From: Brevundimonas sp.
GTDB taxonomy: Bacteria; Pseudomonadota; Alphaproteobacteria; Caulobacterales; Caulobacteraceae
DNA length: 15,802 nucleotides
Assembly (NCBI GenBank): GCA_003248965.1
Contig: QFQU01000026.1
Span: 1-15,802 of the forward strand
Reading direction: 5' to 3'
In this document: in pieces, positions 5,651 to 13,824 of the stretch
Position numbering within the stretch: the first letter of the stretch is position 1
Layout of the letters: each line of letters begins with the position of its first letter
The notes under the pieces: generated by a model
Told to the model about the DNA's origin: nothing
Databases searched by the model: none
Seen by the model: only the letters and a program-made list of their open reading frames with translations
Program-made: the position numbers and the translations under genes

Positions 5651-7150
5651 GTGGCTACGCTTACGCAATCGGAACTTGAACGGCATCTGTGGCAGGCGGC
5701 GGACATCCTTCGCGGCCATGTCGATGCGGGGAAGTTCAAGGACTACATCTTCGCCCTGCTGTTCTATCGGCGCCTTTGCGACGTGTGGGACGAGGAGTTC
5801 GAGGTTCTGCTGGCCGAGACCGGCGACCGCGAGGAGGCGGCCGATCCTGACGAGCACCGCTTCCACGTCCCGCCGCAGCATCACTGGAATGCGGTCAGAA
5901 AGCACGCCACCCAGATCGGTCAGCATCTGAACAACGCCTTCGCCGCCCTCATGGACGCGAATATGCGTCTTCAGGGCGTGTTCGGCGATGTGGACTTCGC
6001 CAATCAGGAACGCTTCCCCGACGCGCGGCTGGAGCGGCTGCTCGCCCACTTCGAGAAGCACCGGCTGCGGAACAGCGACGTGCCGCCCGACATGCTGGGC
6101 GACGCCTACATGTATCTGATTGAGCAGTTCGCCGAAGGCGCGGGCAAGAAGGGTGGCGAGTTCTACACGCCCCGGCAGGTCGTGAAGCTGATCGTCGAGT
6201 GTCTCGATCCCCAGCCGGGCATGTCGATCTACGACCCCACCTGTGGCTCGGGCGGCATGCTGCTGGAGGCCGCCCAGCACCTGAAGGACAAAGGCCAAGA
6301 CCCGCGCAGCCTGTCCCTCTACGGGCAGGAGAAGGAACTGGACACTTGGGCCATCGCCCAGATCAACCTGTTCCTCCACGACATCGACGACGCCTTCATC
6401 GCCAAGGGCGATACCATCCTCGACCCCAAGCGATACGACCCTCGCGCGCAGGAGTTCACGCCGGGCATCGGCGCCTATGATCGCGTGCTGGCCAATCCGC
6501 CGTTCTCACAGAAGGTCTGGGGCCATGAGGTCTGGACCAACGGCGACCCCTTCGGTCGCGACGAATACGGCGTGCCGCCCAAAGGGTATGGCGACTTCGC
6601 CTTCGTTCAGCACATGGTCGCCTCGCTAAAAGACGACGGCATGCTGGGCGTTGTGGTGCCGCACGGCGTTCTGTTCCGGGGCGGCGCCGAGGGGCGCATC
6701 CGCGAAGCCATGCTGAAGGCCGACATCATCGAGGCTGTGATCGGGCTGGCACCCAACCTGTTTTATGGCGCGGGCATCCCGGCTGCGATCTTGATCATAC
6801 GCAAGACCAAGCCAGCAGAGCGGAGGGGCAAGGTGCTGGTTGTCAACGGCGACGCCACTTTCCATCGGGGAATCGCACAAAATCATCTGACGGACGCGAA
6901 TGTGCGAACGTTAGCTGAAGCTTTTCATGGCTTTATCGACATCGAAAAGCTGGCTCGCGTCGTTCCGCTGGATGAGATCACGGCAGACGGTTTCAACCTC
7001 AACATCAGTCGCTACGTCCAAACCGGCGAGGATGCAGAAACCGTCGATCTGATGGCCGAGGTCGCCAAGCTTCAACACCTCATTGTCAAACGGGACGAAG
7101 CTGAAGCTGTGATGTTCGAGCATCTGAAAAGGCTCGGCTATGTCGGGTGA
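5651..7150 (+). CDS. hsdM: Type I restriction-modification, DNA methyltransferase subunit
   Basis: A 499-aa HsdM. It transfers a methyl group from S-adenosylmethionine to N6 of adenine and forms the M2S core that protects host DNA. The helical HsdM N-terminal domain covers roughly 1-130 (opening SELERHLWQAADILRG). The AdoMet-binding motif is DPTCGSGG at 195-202 and the catalytic NPPF is at 282-285, both intact. The GEFYTPRQVV segment near 170 is also typical of HsdM. It starts at GTG with a GGGGG tract 5 bases upstream. The last 11 bases overlap hsdS. Base composition drops visibly in the final quarter (from about 6780) and stays lower through hsdS, as if the C-terminal specificity-facing part came in with hsdS by recombination. 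Confidence 0.96.
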   Translation: MATLTQSELERHLWQAADILRGHVDAGKFKDYIFALLFYRRLCDVWDEEFEVLLAETGDREEAADPDEHRFHVPPQHHWNAVRKHATQIGQHLNNAFAALMDANMRLQGVFGDVDFANQERFPDARLERLLAHFEKHRLRNSDVPPDMLGDAYMYLIEQFAEGAGKKGGEFYTPRQVVKLIVECLDPQPGMSIYDPTCGSGGMLLEAAQHLKDKGQDPRSLSLYGQEKELDTWAIAQINLFLHDIDDAFIAKGDTILDPKRYDPRAQEFTPGIGAYDRVLANPPFSQKVWGHEVWTNGDPFGRDEYGVPPKGYGDFAFVQHMVASLKDDGMLGVVVPHGVLFRGGAEGRIREAMLKADIIEAVIGLAPNLFYGAGIPAAILIIRKTKPAERRGKVLVVNGDATFHRGIAQNHLTDANVRTLAEAFHGFIDIEKLARVVPLDEITADGFNLNISRYVQTGEDAETVDLMAEVAKLQHLIVKRDEAEAVMFEHLKRLGYVG

Positions 7151-8270
7151 GGCACAAGATTGGGAAGCCGTGCGGCTCGGCGATATCGCCGCCATCAATC
7201 CAGAAAGCCTTGGCCAACGCACCGACCCCAACTTCGCCTTTGGCTATATTGATATCTCGCAGATCGCCACGCCGGGCGTTTGCGCGGGTTGGACGCCTTT
7301 CACATTTGGAACGGCGCCGAGCCGCGCCCGAAGAACAGTTCGCGAAAACGATATCCTTGTCAGCACTGTGCGCCCTTACTTGAGGGCTTTCGCAATGGTG
7401 CCGTCAAGCGACAGCCCGCTGGTTGCCTCGACTGGCTTTGCAGTTATCCGCGCACATCGCGATGTCGATCAGAACTTTCTTTTCCAGCATATAATGGCGG
7501 CGGAATTCGTCGAGCATTTGAAGCCCCGAATGAGCGGCTCAAATTATCCGGCCGTAAGTGCGGGTGACATTTCGGACTACGAGTTCCTATGCCCGCCGCT
7601 CAATGAGCAGCGACAAATCGCCGAGGTGTTGGATTCAGTTAACGGCTCCCTCGCTGCCGCAGACGCCGCAATCGAGTGCCTTGGCGATCTTCTTACTTCA
7701 CTGCGTTGCAGCTTGATGAGCGATCCGAGTTCACCCTCTGAAGGTGCTAACCGAGTGTCTATTCACGATGTTTGCCGCCCTCGGCAACATCCGACGATCT
7801 CAAGTCAGCAGCTTACAGATTCTGGATTTCCAGCATACGGAGCTAATGGGCAAATCGGATTCTATACGACCTACACCCACGCCGATCCTGTTATCGCGAT
7901 CACCTGCCGAGGTGCGACTTGTGGCACGATCAATTGGATACCCGCACGATCATATGTGACGGGAAATGCAATGGCCTTGGACGACGTTCGCCACGACAGA
8001 ATCAATGAGCGGTTTCTGTTTCACTATCTATCTGCATGGGGGGTGACAAAGAGCATTACCGGTTCTGCACAGCCCCAGATCACTCGGCAGTCCTTAAACG
8101 GCATCGAGATAGTCCTGCCGTCCATGGAAGAGCAGCATATAGCTGCGACCGCTTTGGATGATATTCTGATTCAGATCGAAAATGCTCGCGCCGCCCGCAT
8201 GACGCTGGACACCATACGGTCTCAAGTGACGGCCGACCTCCTCTCCGGTCGCGTCAGGGTGCCCGCATGA
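7140..8270 (+). CDS. hsdS: Type I restriction-modification, specificity subunit
   Basis: A 376-aa HsdS with the usual two target-recognition halves. TRD1 covers roughly 8-150 and ends at the conserved helix beginning NEQRQIAEVLD (about 155-197). TRD2 covers roughly 205-325 (FPAYGANGQIGF, then ITCRGATCGTINW, the common HsdS signature) and ends at the second conserved helix beginning MEEQHIAATALDD (about 329-372). The two spacer helices set the gap between the half-sites of the bipartite target; the target cannot be read from sequence alone. The start ATG lies inside the end of hsdM. The stop overlaps hsdR as ATGA. Composition is clearly less GC-rich (one 60-base line near 7800 is 47% G+C) than the flanking hsdM and hsdR (62-67% in sampled lines), which fits exchange of specificity genes. 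Confidence 0.95.
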   Translation: MSGEAQDWEAVRLGDIAAINPESLGQRTDPNFAFGYIDISQIATPGVCAGWTPFTFGTAPSRARRTVRENDILVSTVRPYLRAFAMVPSSDSPLVASTGFAVIRAHRDVDQNFLFQHIMAAEFVEHLKPRMSGSNYPAVSAGDISDYEFLCPPLNEQRQIAEVLDSVNGSLAAADAAIECLGDLLTSLRCSLMSDPSSPSEGANRVSIHDVCRPRQHPTISSQQLTDSGFPAYGANGQIGFYTTYTHADPVIAITCRGATCGTINWIPARSYVTGNAMALDDVRHDRINERFLFHYLSAWGVTKSITGSAQPQITRQSLNGIEIVLPSMEEQHIAATALDDILIQIENARAARMTLDTIRSQVTADLLSGRVRVPA

Positions 8271-11200
8271 GCGAATATCGCCTCGCCGAGAAGCCCGCGC
8301 TCGATGCCCTGACGGCCATGGGCTACATCGCGCTTCATCACGAAGCGGCAATGCTGATGCGGCAGGAGGCGAACCGCGTCCTGCTGAAGCCGGTGCTGAT
8401 CGAGGCCCTTCAGGCTCTGAACGAAGGGCTGGGCGCCGAGGACGCCGAGGCGATCTACAGTGATCTGTCTACCCTGTCCGATAACGAGGAATGGCAGCGG
8501 CGTTTGCGCGGCGCCTATTCTCGGCGACTGAAGGGAGAGACCAAGGACCGGCCGGTCGCCCTGATCGACTTCAAGCGGCCCGATAGGAACCGCTACCACG
8601 TCGTGCGCCAGTTCAAGGTGGAGGCGCAGCGGTCGCGCATCGCCGATCTGGTGGTGTTCGTGAACGGCATCCCGCTGGTCGTGATCGAGGCGAAGTGTCC
8701 GCTGAAGGCGGCGGATCGCTCCGGTCAGGCGTTCGAGCAGATCAAGCAGTATGAGCGCGACATCCCGCGCCTGTTTTACCCCAACGCCTTCAACATCGTC
8801 ACGGACGGCATGGCGACGCTGTATGGCGCAACCGGCGCCCCGGCGAAGTTCTACGCACCTTGGCCCGACCCGTGGCCGCGCACCCGCGATGAGTTCGCCG
8901 ACGACCTGACCAAAGACTTTTGGTGTCTGCTGGAGCCTTCGCGGCTTCTGGACCTACTGGCCCACTTTATCGTCTTCGAGAGTGATCCCGACACCGGACG
9001 ACGGATCAAGAAAGTCTGCCGCTATCAGCAGTTCCGAGCCGTCAACAAGGCGGTGAACCGGGTCGCCGAGGGGACCAAGAAGAAGGGGCTGATTTGGCAC
9101 ACCCAAGGCTCCGGCAAGAGCCTGACGATGGTGTTCCTCGCCCTGAAGCTGAAGACCCATCTGACGCTGGATGCGCCGACGCTCCAGAACCCCAACATCC
9201 TCGTCCTGACCGACCGCATCGACTTGGACGATCAGATATCCAAGACCTTTGTCGCCTGTGGTCTGCCCAACCCGAAACAGGCGGCGGATGTGAAGGCGTT
9301 GCGCGAGGCTGTGGCGCGCGGCGGCTCGGGCCAAATCCTGCTCTCGACCATCTTCAAGTTCCAAGGCTCCAAGGAGCCGATCCCGAACTCGGAGGACTGG
9401 ATCGTGCTGGTGGACGAGTGCCACCGCACGCAGGAGAAAGACCTCGGCGCCTTCCTTCAGGCGACCCTGCCCGACGCCCGCTACTTCGGCTTCACCGGCA
9501 CGCCCATCAAGAAGGCCGACAAGGACACCTATGCCCGCTTCAGCGAGCCGGGCGAGACCTACCTCGACAAGTATGGGATCGACGACGCCGTGCGCGACGG
9601 TGCGACCGTGCCGATCCTCTACGAAGGCCGAAAGACCGAGTGGTCGATCAATGAGGCCGAGATCGACATCCTGTTCGACCGCTGGTTCGTCGATCTGTCC
9701 GACGAGAAGCGCGAGAAGCTGAAGCAGAAGGGTGTCAGCCTCGCTCTGATCGCCAAGCACCCGGAGCGTATCCGGCTGATCGCGCGCGACATCTGGGAGC
9801 ACTTCAAACAGACCTGCCGCCCGGACGGATTTAAGGCCCAAATCGTCGCCATCGACCGGGAGGCGGTCGTGATCTACCGCCGCGCCTTGGCCGAGGTGAT
9901 CGCCGCCGATCTGACCAAGGATGGCATGGCCGAGGCCGACGCTGCGGCCAAGGCCGAGCGGATGATCGCGTGTGTCTTCTCCAAGAGCCAAGAGGACGAC
10001 AAGCCGAGCGAGGATGCGGACATCGAGGCCGTTCGCGCCGAACTGCGTGCCCACTACCTTGACGCGGATGGCGAGAAGACGGCCAAGAAGGCGTTCAAGG
10101 GCAGCGGCGACGAGCCGAGCTTCCTGATCGTTTGCGACAAGCTGCTGACCGGCTTCGACGCGCCGAACGAGCACGTCATGTATCTGGACAAGCCGCTGCG
10201 CGAGCACGGGCTGCTTCAGGCCATCGCGCGGACCAACCGCACCTGCTCGATCAAGCGACCGGACGGCTCGACCGTCGATAAGCCGCACGGCCGGATCGTG
10301 GACTACATCGGCGTCACCCAGCACCTCGACGACGCCCTGTCGTCCTACCGTGCCGACGATGTTCAGAACGCGCTGCGCGACCTCGACCTGTTGCGACGTG
10401 ACCTGCGGAAGACCCACGCCGAGTTCAAGCGTCAGCTTCGGCTGCTGGGCCTCGACAGCATGGACGAGAAGGCTGCCGCCTACGCCATAGAGAAGCTGGT
10501 GGCCGATGGCCGCGAAGACGACTGGTTCGAGCTTCAACGGCTGGGCCGCCACTTCGTGCGGACCTATGGCGACCTCTCGCCCGACCCTGCGATCCTCGAT
10601 TTCACAGAGGACATGAAGTGGGCCGCGACCTTCCTCCGGTTGGCGCAACAGGCGATCACCAAGGACGAGAGCCTCGATCACCTGACCTACTCGGGCAAGA
10701 TCAGGGACATGCTGGAGGAACACGTTCGGGCCACCGGCCTGACCACGACCGTTCGGCTTCGCAACATCACCGATCCCGACTTTAAGGACGACTTCCAGAC
10801 CGAAGAGAAGTCGGAAGAGGAGCTTCACGAGGCGTTCGTGCGGAAGGCCGCCGAACTGAAGCGAGTCACCCGCGAACTGGTCGATAAGAACCCGGCCCAA
10901 TACGGCCGCTTCTCCGAGCGCGTGCTGGAGATCATCCGTCGCTTTGAGGAAGGCCAGATCGCCGCCGCCGAGGGCCTGAAGGATTTCGAAGACCTGACCG
11001 GCGGCATCGCGGCCGAGGCGGGCGCCCACGACGAACTTGGCATGGACGAGCGCGCCTTCGCTATCCTGCGGATCATGGAGCCGCATGCGTCGGAGACGGA
11101 CCATACCGCGCTACAGAGCGTCGCCATCGAGGTCGGCGATCTCTACGCTGGAGCGCAGAAGAGCCAGCCGTCATGGTTCTTTATGGACGGCTACAAGAAG

Positions 11201-11314
11201 GAGCTTCGCCGCGAGGTCCGCAAGCTGCTGCGTCCGCTCGAACTGGACGACGCCAACGGCGTCCGTGACGAGATCGAGGACTACGCCGTTCACGCCTACG
11301 CCGAGGGCCATTGA
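8267..11314 (+). CDS. hsdR: Type I restriction-modification, endonuclease/translocase subunit
   Basis: A 1015-aa HsdR, full length for the family. It joins the M2S core to give the restriction enzyme that translocates DNA using ATP and cuts when blocked. The N-terminal PD-(D/E)xK nuclease shows D127 and E141-x-K143 (VVIEAKCP). The SF2 motor shows Walker A HTQGSGKS at 278-285, DECH at 383-386 and FTGTP at 409-413. Downstream, CDKLLTGFDAP and the LLQAIARTNR segment supply the later helicase motifs. The C-terminal 300 residues are helical and would dock onto HsdM/HsdS. All catalytic motifs are intact. ATGA couples it to hsdS, and its TGA overlaps the next start. A very long open frame on the opposite strand is a by-product of the GC-rich codon pattern. 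Confidence 0.96.
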   Translation: MSEYRLAEKPALDALTAMGYIALHHEAAMLMRQEANRVLLKPVLIEALQALNEGLGAEDAEAIYSDLSTLSDNEEWQRRLRGAYSRRLKGETKDRPVALIDFKRPDRNRYHVVRQFKVEAQRSRIADLVVFVNGIPLVVIEAKCPLKAADRSGQAFEQIKQYERDIPRLFYPNAFNIVTDGMATLYGATGAPAKFYAPWPDPWPRTRDEFADDLTKDFWCLLEPSRLLDLLAHFIVFESDPDTGRRIKKVCRYQQFRAVNKAVNRVAEGTKKKGLIWHTQGSGKSLTMVFLALKLKTHLTLDAPTLQNPNILVLTDRIDLDDQISKTFVACGLPNPKQAADVKALREAVARGGSGQILLSTIFKFQGSKEPIPNSEDWIVLVDECHRTQEKDLGAFLQATLPDARYFGFTGTPIKKADKDTYARFSEPGETYLDKYGIDDAVRDGATVPILYEGRKTEWSINEAEIDILFDRWFVDLSDEKREKLKQKGVSLALIAKHPERIRLIARDIWEHFKQTCRPDGFKAQIVAIDREAVVIYRRALAEVIAADLTKDGMAEADAAAKAERMIACVFSKSQEDDKPSEDADIEAVRAELRAHYLDADGEKTAKKAFKGSGDEPSFLIVCDKLLTGFDAPNEHVMYLDKPLREHGLLQAIARTNRTCSIKRPDGSTVDKPHGRIVDYIGVTQHLDDALSSYRADDVQNALRDLDLLRRDLRKTHAEFKRQLRLLGLDSMDEKAAAYAIEKLVADGREDDWFELQRLGRHFVRTYGDLSPDPAILDFTEDMKWAATFLRLAQQAITKDESLDHLTYSGKIRDMLEEHVRATGLTTTVRLRNITDPDFKDDFQTEEKSEEELHEAFVRKAAELKRVTRELVDKNPAQYGRFSERVLEIIRRFEEGQIAAAEGLKDFEDLTGGIAAEAGAHDELGMDERAFAILRIMEPHASETDHTALQSVAIEVGDLYAGAQKSQPSWFFMDGYKKELRREVRKLLRPLELDDANGVRDEIEDYAVHAYAEGH

Positions 11315-12075
11315 TGGGCGTCGTCCGCATCGGCCAGACCGAGGTCGCCTACGAACTTCGCCGATCCGCTGCTGCGTCTGAACGGCGGATCACGGTCACG
11401 CCCGGCCACGTCGAGGTGCTTGCCCTCACGACCGACGACGACGCCGAGATCGACGCCTTCCTCGACCGCAAACGGCAGTGGCTGTTCAACACCCTGCGGG
11501 AGCTTGAAACCAAGACATCGAAGCGCGCGGTCGTGCCCCGTTTCATGACCGGCTCGAAGATTCCGTATCGCGGAAGGATGGCTCGGCTGACCGTGCGCCG
11601 ACACGACGGCGCGCACATCGAGATCGACTACCGCAACGGCTTTCTGGTCGATCTTCCATCATGGGTCCGCGACGCGGATCAGGACGCCATCGTCGCCACC
11701 GAGATCAAACTGTGGCTGAAGCGTCGCGTGCGTCGGGATGTCATGGACATCGCCGCTGCCTATCGCCGCCGGTTCGGCCTGAAGCCGCGCACGATTCGCG
11801 TCGCCGACATAAAGACCGGCTGGGGCGCCTGTGGCCCGACCGGCTCCATCCTGATCAACTGGACGCTCGTGTTCGCGCCGAAGGCGGTGCTGGAATACGT
11901 CGTCGCCCATGAATTGGCGCACCTGACGGTGCGCTCTCACGGCCCAGATTTCTGGGCGCACATGGCCACGCTGATGCCTGACTACGAGCGGCCGAAGGGC
12001 TGGCTCGACACGCATCAGGGCGCATTGGATGCGGCTTTCTTGGACGGTCGAGGCGCAACCGGGAGAGCAGCGTAG
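11314..12075 (+). CDS. YgjP-type (DUF45) zinc metallopeptidase
   Basis: A 253-aa protein of the YgjP/DUF45 group, the SprT-like zincins often labelled M48-family. The zinc site is HELAH at 199-203 with a third histidine at 209 (RSHGPDFW), followed by the conserved MPDYE and WLD of the family. The N-terminal 150 residues are mixed alpha/beta with Arg-rich segments. I chose the ATG at 11314, which overlaps the hsdR stop (TGATG); a TTG three bases earlier is also possible. Genes of this type are frequently found directly after hsdR in bacteria, so it is probably a regular partner of the restriction locus. Its substrate is unknown; control of HsdR by proteolysis is an attractive but untested idea. 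The next gene overlaps by one base. Confidence 0.88.
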   Translation: MGVVRIGQTEVAYELRRSAAASERRITVTPGHVEVLALTTDDDAEIDAFLDRKRQWLFNTLRELETKTSKRAVVPRFMTGSKIPYRGRMARLTVRRHDGAHIEIDYRNGFLVDLPSWVRDADQDAIVATEIKLWLKRRVRRDVMDIAAAYRRRFGLKPRTIRVADIKTGWGACGPTGSILINWTLVFAPKAVLEYVVAHELAHLTVRSHGPDFWAHMATLMPDYERPKGWLDTHQGALDAAFLDGRGATGRAA

Positions 12076-12824
12076 TGCCGATCAGCGAAGGGGCTATCGA
12101 CCTAAAAAAGCTCTCTGTTCCGGCCGTGAAACGCGCGATTGAAGAGAGCAAGCGAGAAGGTCGGGATGTGTTTCGGAAGAAGCACGGCTTCCACATCTCG
12201 CGTCGCTACTATCTCAAATTTGAGGGCGAATATTTCGACACAAAGCCAATCGTCGGTGTTGCATTCAAACATGTTCCTGATGTTGGTCGCGTCCTGAAGC
12301 CCACGGAGTTCTCTGGCGGCATAGCGACGCCATTCTCTGCGGGGAGTTTGCTCGATGCGTTGGGCTTCGAGGTGGTGGAGACACAGCCGGGCGAATGGGA
12401 ACACCTGATATCTCCCCAGCCGCTTGTTCATGATGACAAGATCGACGACGACTGGCTGGATCATGAAGAGGTGAGCGAAGGCACGCCTGTTCTGAAGGCT
12501 CATCTGCGACGGGAACGACGATCAGCCGATCTTGCAAAAAAACTCAAACTCTCAACACTGAAACGCACCGGAAGACTCGCATGCGTGGTTTGCGAGTTCG
12601 ACTTCGCCGCGACCTATGGCCCAAAGGGCTTGGGCTACATCGAGGCTCACCACATCGTGCCGCTCGGTGAATCAGACGAGGCGGTGATCACGATGGCAGC
12701 CGACCTCGCATTGGTCTGCGCGAACTGTCACCGCATGGTTCACCGCAGCGGAGGCATGACCTTGGATGACTTGCGTGTCGCTCGACGCGAGGCGTTTGAG
12801 GGAAGCTCAAGATCATTGAAGTGA
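12075..12824 (+). CDS. ScoMcrA-like HNH endonuclease (modification-dependent type)
   Basis: A 249-aa protein in two parts. Residues about 12-98 match the pattern of the N-terminal head domain seen in ScoMcrA-like enzymes: an A-IEE-x-GRD-F-KK-GF helix, then YYLKFEGEYFDTKPIVG, a conserved FSGG, and LLDALGFEV. The C-terminal part is an HNH nuclease with paired zinc ligands C170/C173 and C215/C218, the EAHHIVPL motif at H192-H193, and the CHRMVH segment with H219 and H223. Relatives cut methylated or phosphorothioated DNA, so this is probably a type IV-like restriction enzyme; the modification it recognises is unknown. It starts at GTG overlapping the previous TAG (TAGTG), with a GGGAGA tract upstream. 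The gene is less GC-rich than hsdR. The nearby methylase HsdM makes self-attack a question, so its specificity must avoid the HsdM mark. Confidence 0.85.
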   Translation: MPISEGAIDLKKLSVPAVKRAIEESKREGRDVFRKKHGFHISRRYYLKFEGEYFDTKPIVGVAFKHVPDVGRVLKPTEFSGGIATPFSAGSLLDALGFEVVETQPGEWEHLISPQPLVHDDKIDDDWLDHEEVSEGTPVLKAHLRRERRSADLAKKLKLSTLKRTGRLACVVCEFDFAATYGPKGLGYIEAHHIVPLGESDEAVITMAADLALVCANCHRMVHRSGGMTLDDLRVARREAFEGSSRSLK

Positions 12825-12834
12825 GCGGACTTCA
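12817..12834. terminator. Small dyad across the convergent stops, weak terminator candidate
   Basis: TGAAGT (12817-12822) and ACTTCA (12829-12834) form a 6-bp stem with the 6-base loop GAGCGG. The dyad contains parts of both stop codons, the HNH gene TGA (12822-12824) and the leftward gene TGA (12834-12832), which are only 7 bases apart. There is no T tract on either strand. It may act weakly in both directions or be coincidental. Confidence 0.3.
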
Positions 12835-13824
12835 GCCCCACTCCAACTCCTTCGTGAAATGCCGGTAGCTGGAGCGACCATCACCGCCTCCAGCCTCGTT
12901 GATCCGGGGAATGCCGATCTCGTCGCATTTCGCCTCCACGTCGGCGAACAAGCTCAACGGCACGGGGCGATTTCGTTCGATGTGGACATCTCGGAGAAGC
13001 CAACCTGCCCCGGTCGTCAAAGGGCGCAATTCCACGAGACACTCTCCCCGAAACTCGGCCAGAGCCATGCGGCCGACTGCGATATCGGCAAGGCGATGAC
13101 GGAGGCAGTTCCGGTATCGGCGACCAGCGTCCAACACGTCTCTCATCGTGAGCAGCGGGCGCAGTTCGTTGTCGCCCAATGCGATGGGATGCGGGGGCAG
13201 TTGATCTGCACGTTGTATGAACCGGTCGAGCAGCCGAGCCAGCGTGGAGGTCGGACGCATCATGGCGATAGCCCCAGCTACCGCCTCATCGGTCGCCCGC
13301 GAGTTCAGCGATTGAACGAAGCTGATAGCCTGATTGAGCATCAGAGCTTCGCCGCCGGTGTCGATCCTTTCCAGCGTATGGGCGTGCCGCCAGCGGGGAT
13401 CGAGTGCGTTGAGGACTTCCAACTTGCGGCATGTGATCCGACCTGCACCGCGTAAGGCTTCAGCCGCTCGCGCGTCTTCGTTTGTGAGAAGGCTGTGGAG
13501 GGTGATGTAATCCTTGGATCGCGGCAGCGGTCGTTCGCCGATCTGTGCCAGCACGCCAGACAAGCCCTCGGGAACGTTGCCGAAAGCTCGACGCAGGATG
13601 TCATTGGAGCGGCCGTGGCGGATGACCTCCGCAAACGACGCCGGGAATAGATCGTCGCCAGCATCGTAAAGGCCGACCTTTTCTTCTTGTGCGGCCAACG
13701 CAGCGAAGATCGCCTGTCGGCGAGCGGGCGCCGCCGTCAATACGCGGGCCAGCACGCCGGAAGTGGCGTCATCCAGCTTCACAAGAGGGGTCGTGCACCA
13801 GCCGAGGAGACCGCCATCAATCAT
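12832..13824 (-). CDS. Unknown 330-aa protein with YRNCLRHR motif
   Basis: Last gene of the leftward right-arm operon. I chose the ATG 13824-13822 because it overlaps the upstream stop by 8 bases (ATGATTGA), giving coupled translation; 18 further codons upstream are open but unsupported. The protein is helical and Arg-rich without membrane segments. Around residues 236-243 it has YRNCLRHR followed by a beta-rich segment with ECLVELRPL and GWLLRDVHIERN. This Cys-centred turn followed by strands is somewhat like the C-terminal module of PcfJ-type mobile-element proteins, but I cannot confirm a relation. Function is unknown. Being co-directional with the helicase-like gene, it probably belongs to the element core rather than to the defence cargo. 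Confidence 0.72.
   Translation of the reverse strand: MIDGGLLGWCTTPLVKLDDATSGVLARVLTAAPARRQAIFAALAAQEEKVGLYDAGDDLFPASFAEVIRHGRSNDILRRAFGNVPEGLSGVLAQIGERPLPRSKDYITLHSLLTNEDARAAEALRGAGRITCRKLEVLNALDPRWRHAHTLERIDTGGEALMLNQAISFVQSLNSRATDEAVAGAIAMMRPTSTLARLLDRFIQRADQLPPHPIALGDNELRPLLTMRDVLDAGRRYRNCLRHRLADIAVGRMALAEFRGECLVELRPLTTGAGWLLRDVHIERNRPVPLSLFADVEAKCDEIGIPRINEAGGGDGRSSYRHFTKELEWG

Noticed and set aside
8954..11104. Very long open frame on the minus strand (716 codons)
   Set aside because: It is antisense to hsdR, whose motifs are all intact. The opposite frame stays open because of GC-rich third positions. It has no ribosome binding site and no recognisable domain.
11311..11313. TTG as start of the metallopeptidase gene
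   Set aside because: The adjacent ATG at 11314 forms the common TGATG overlap and is the better codon.
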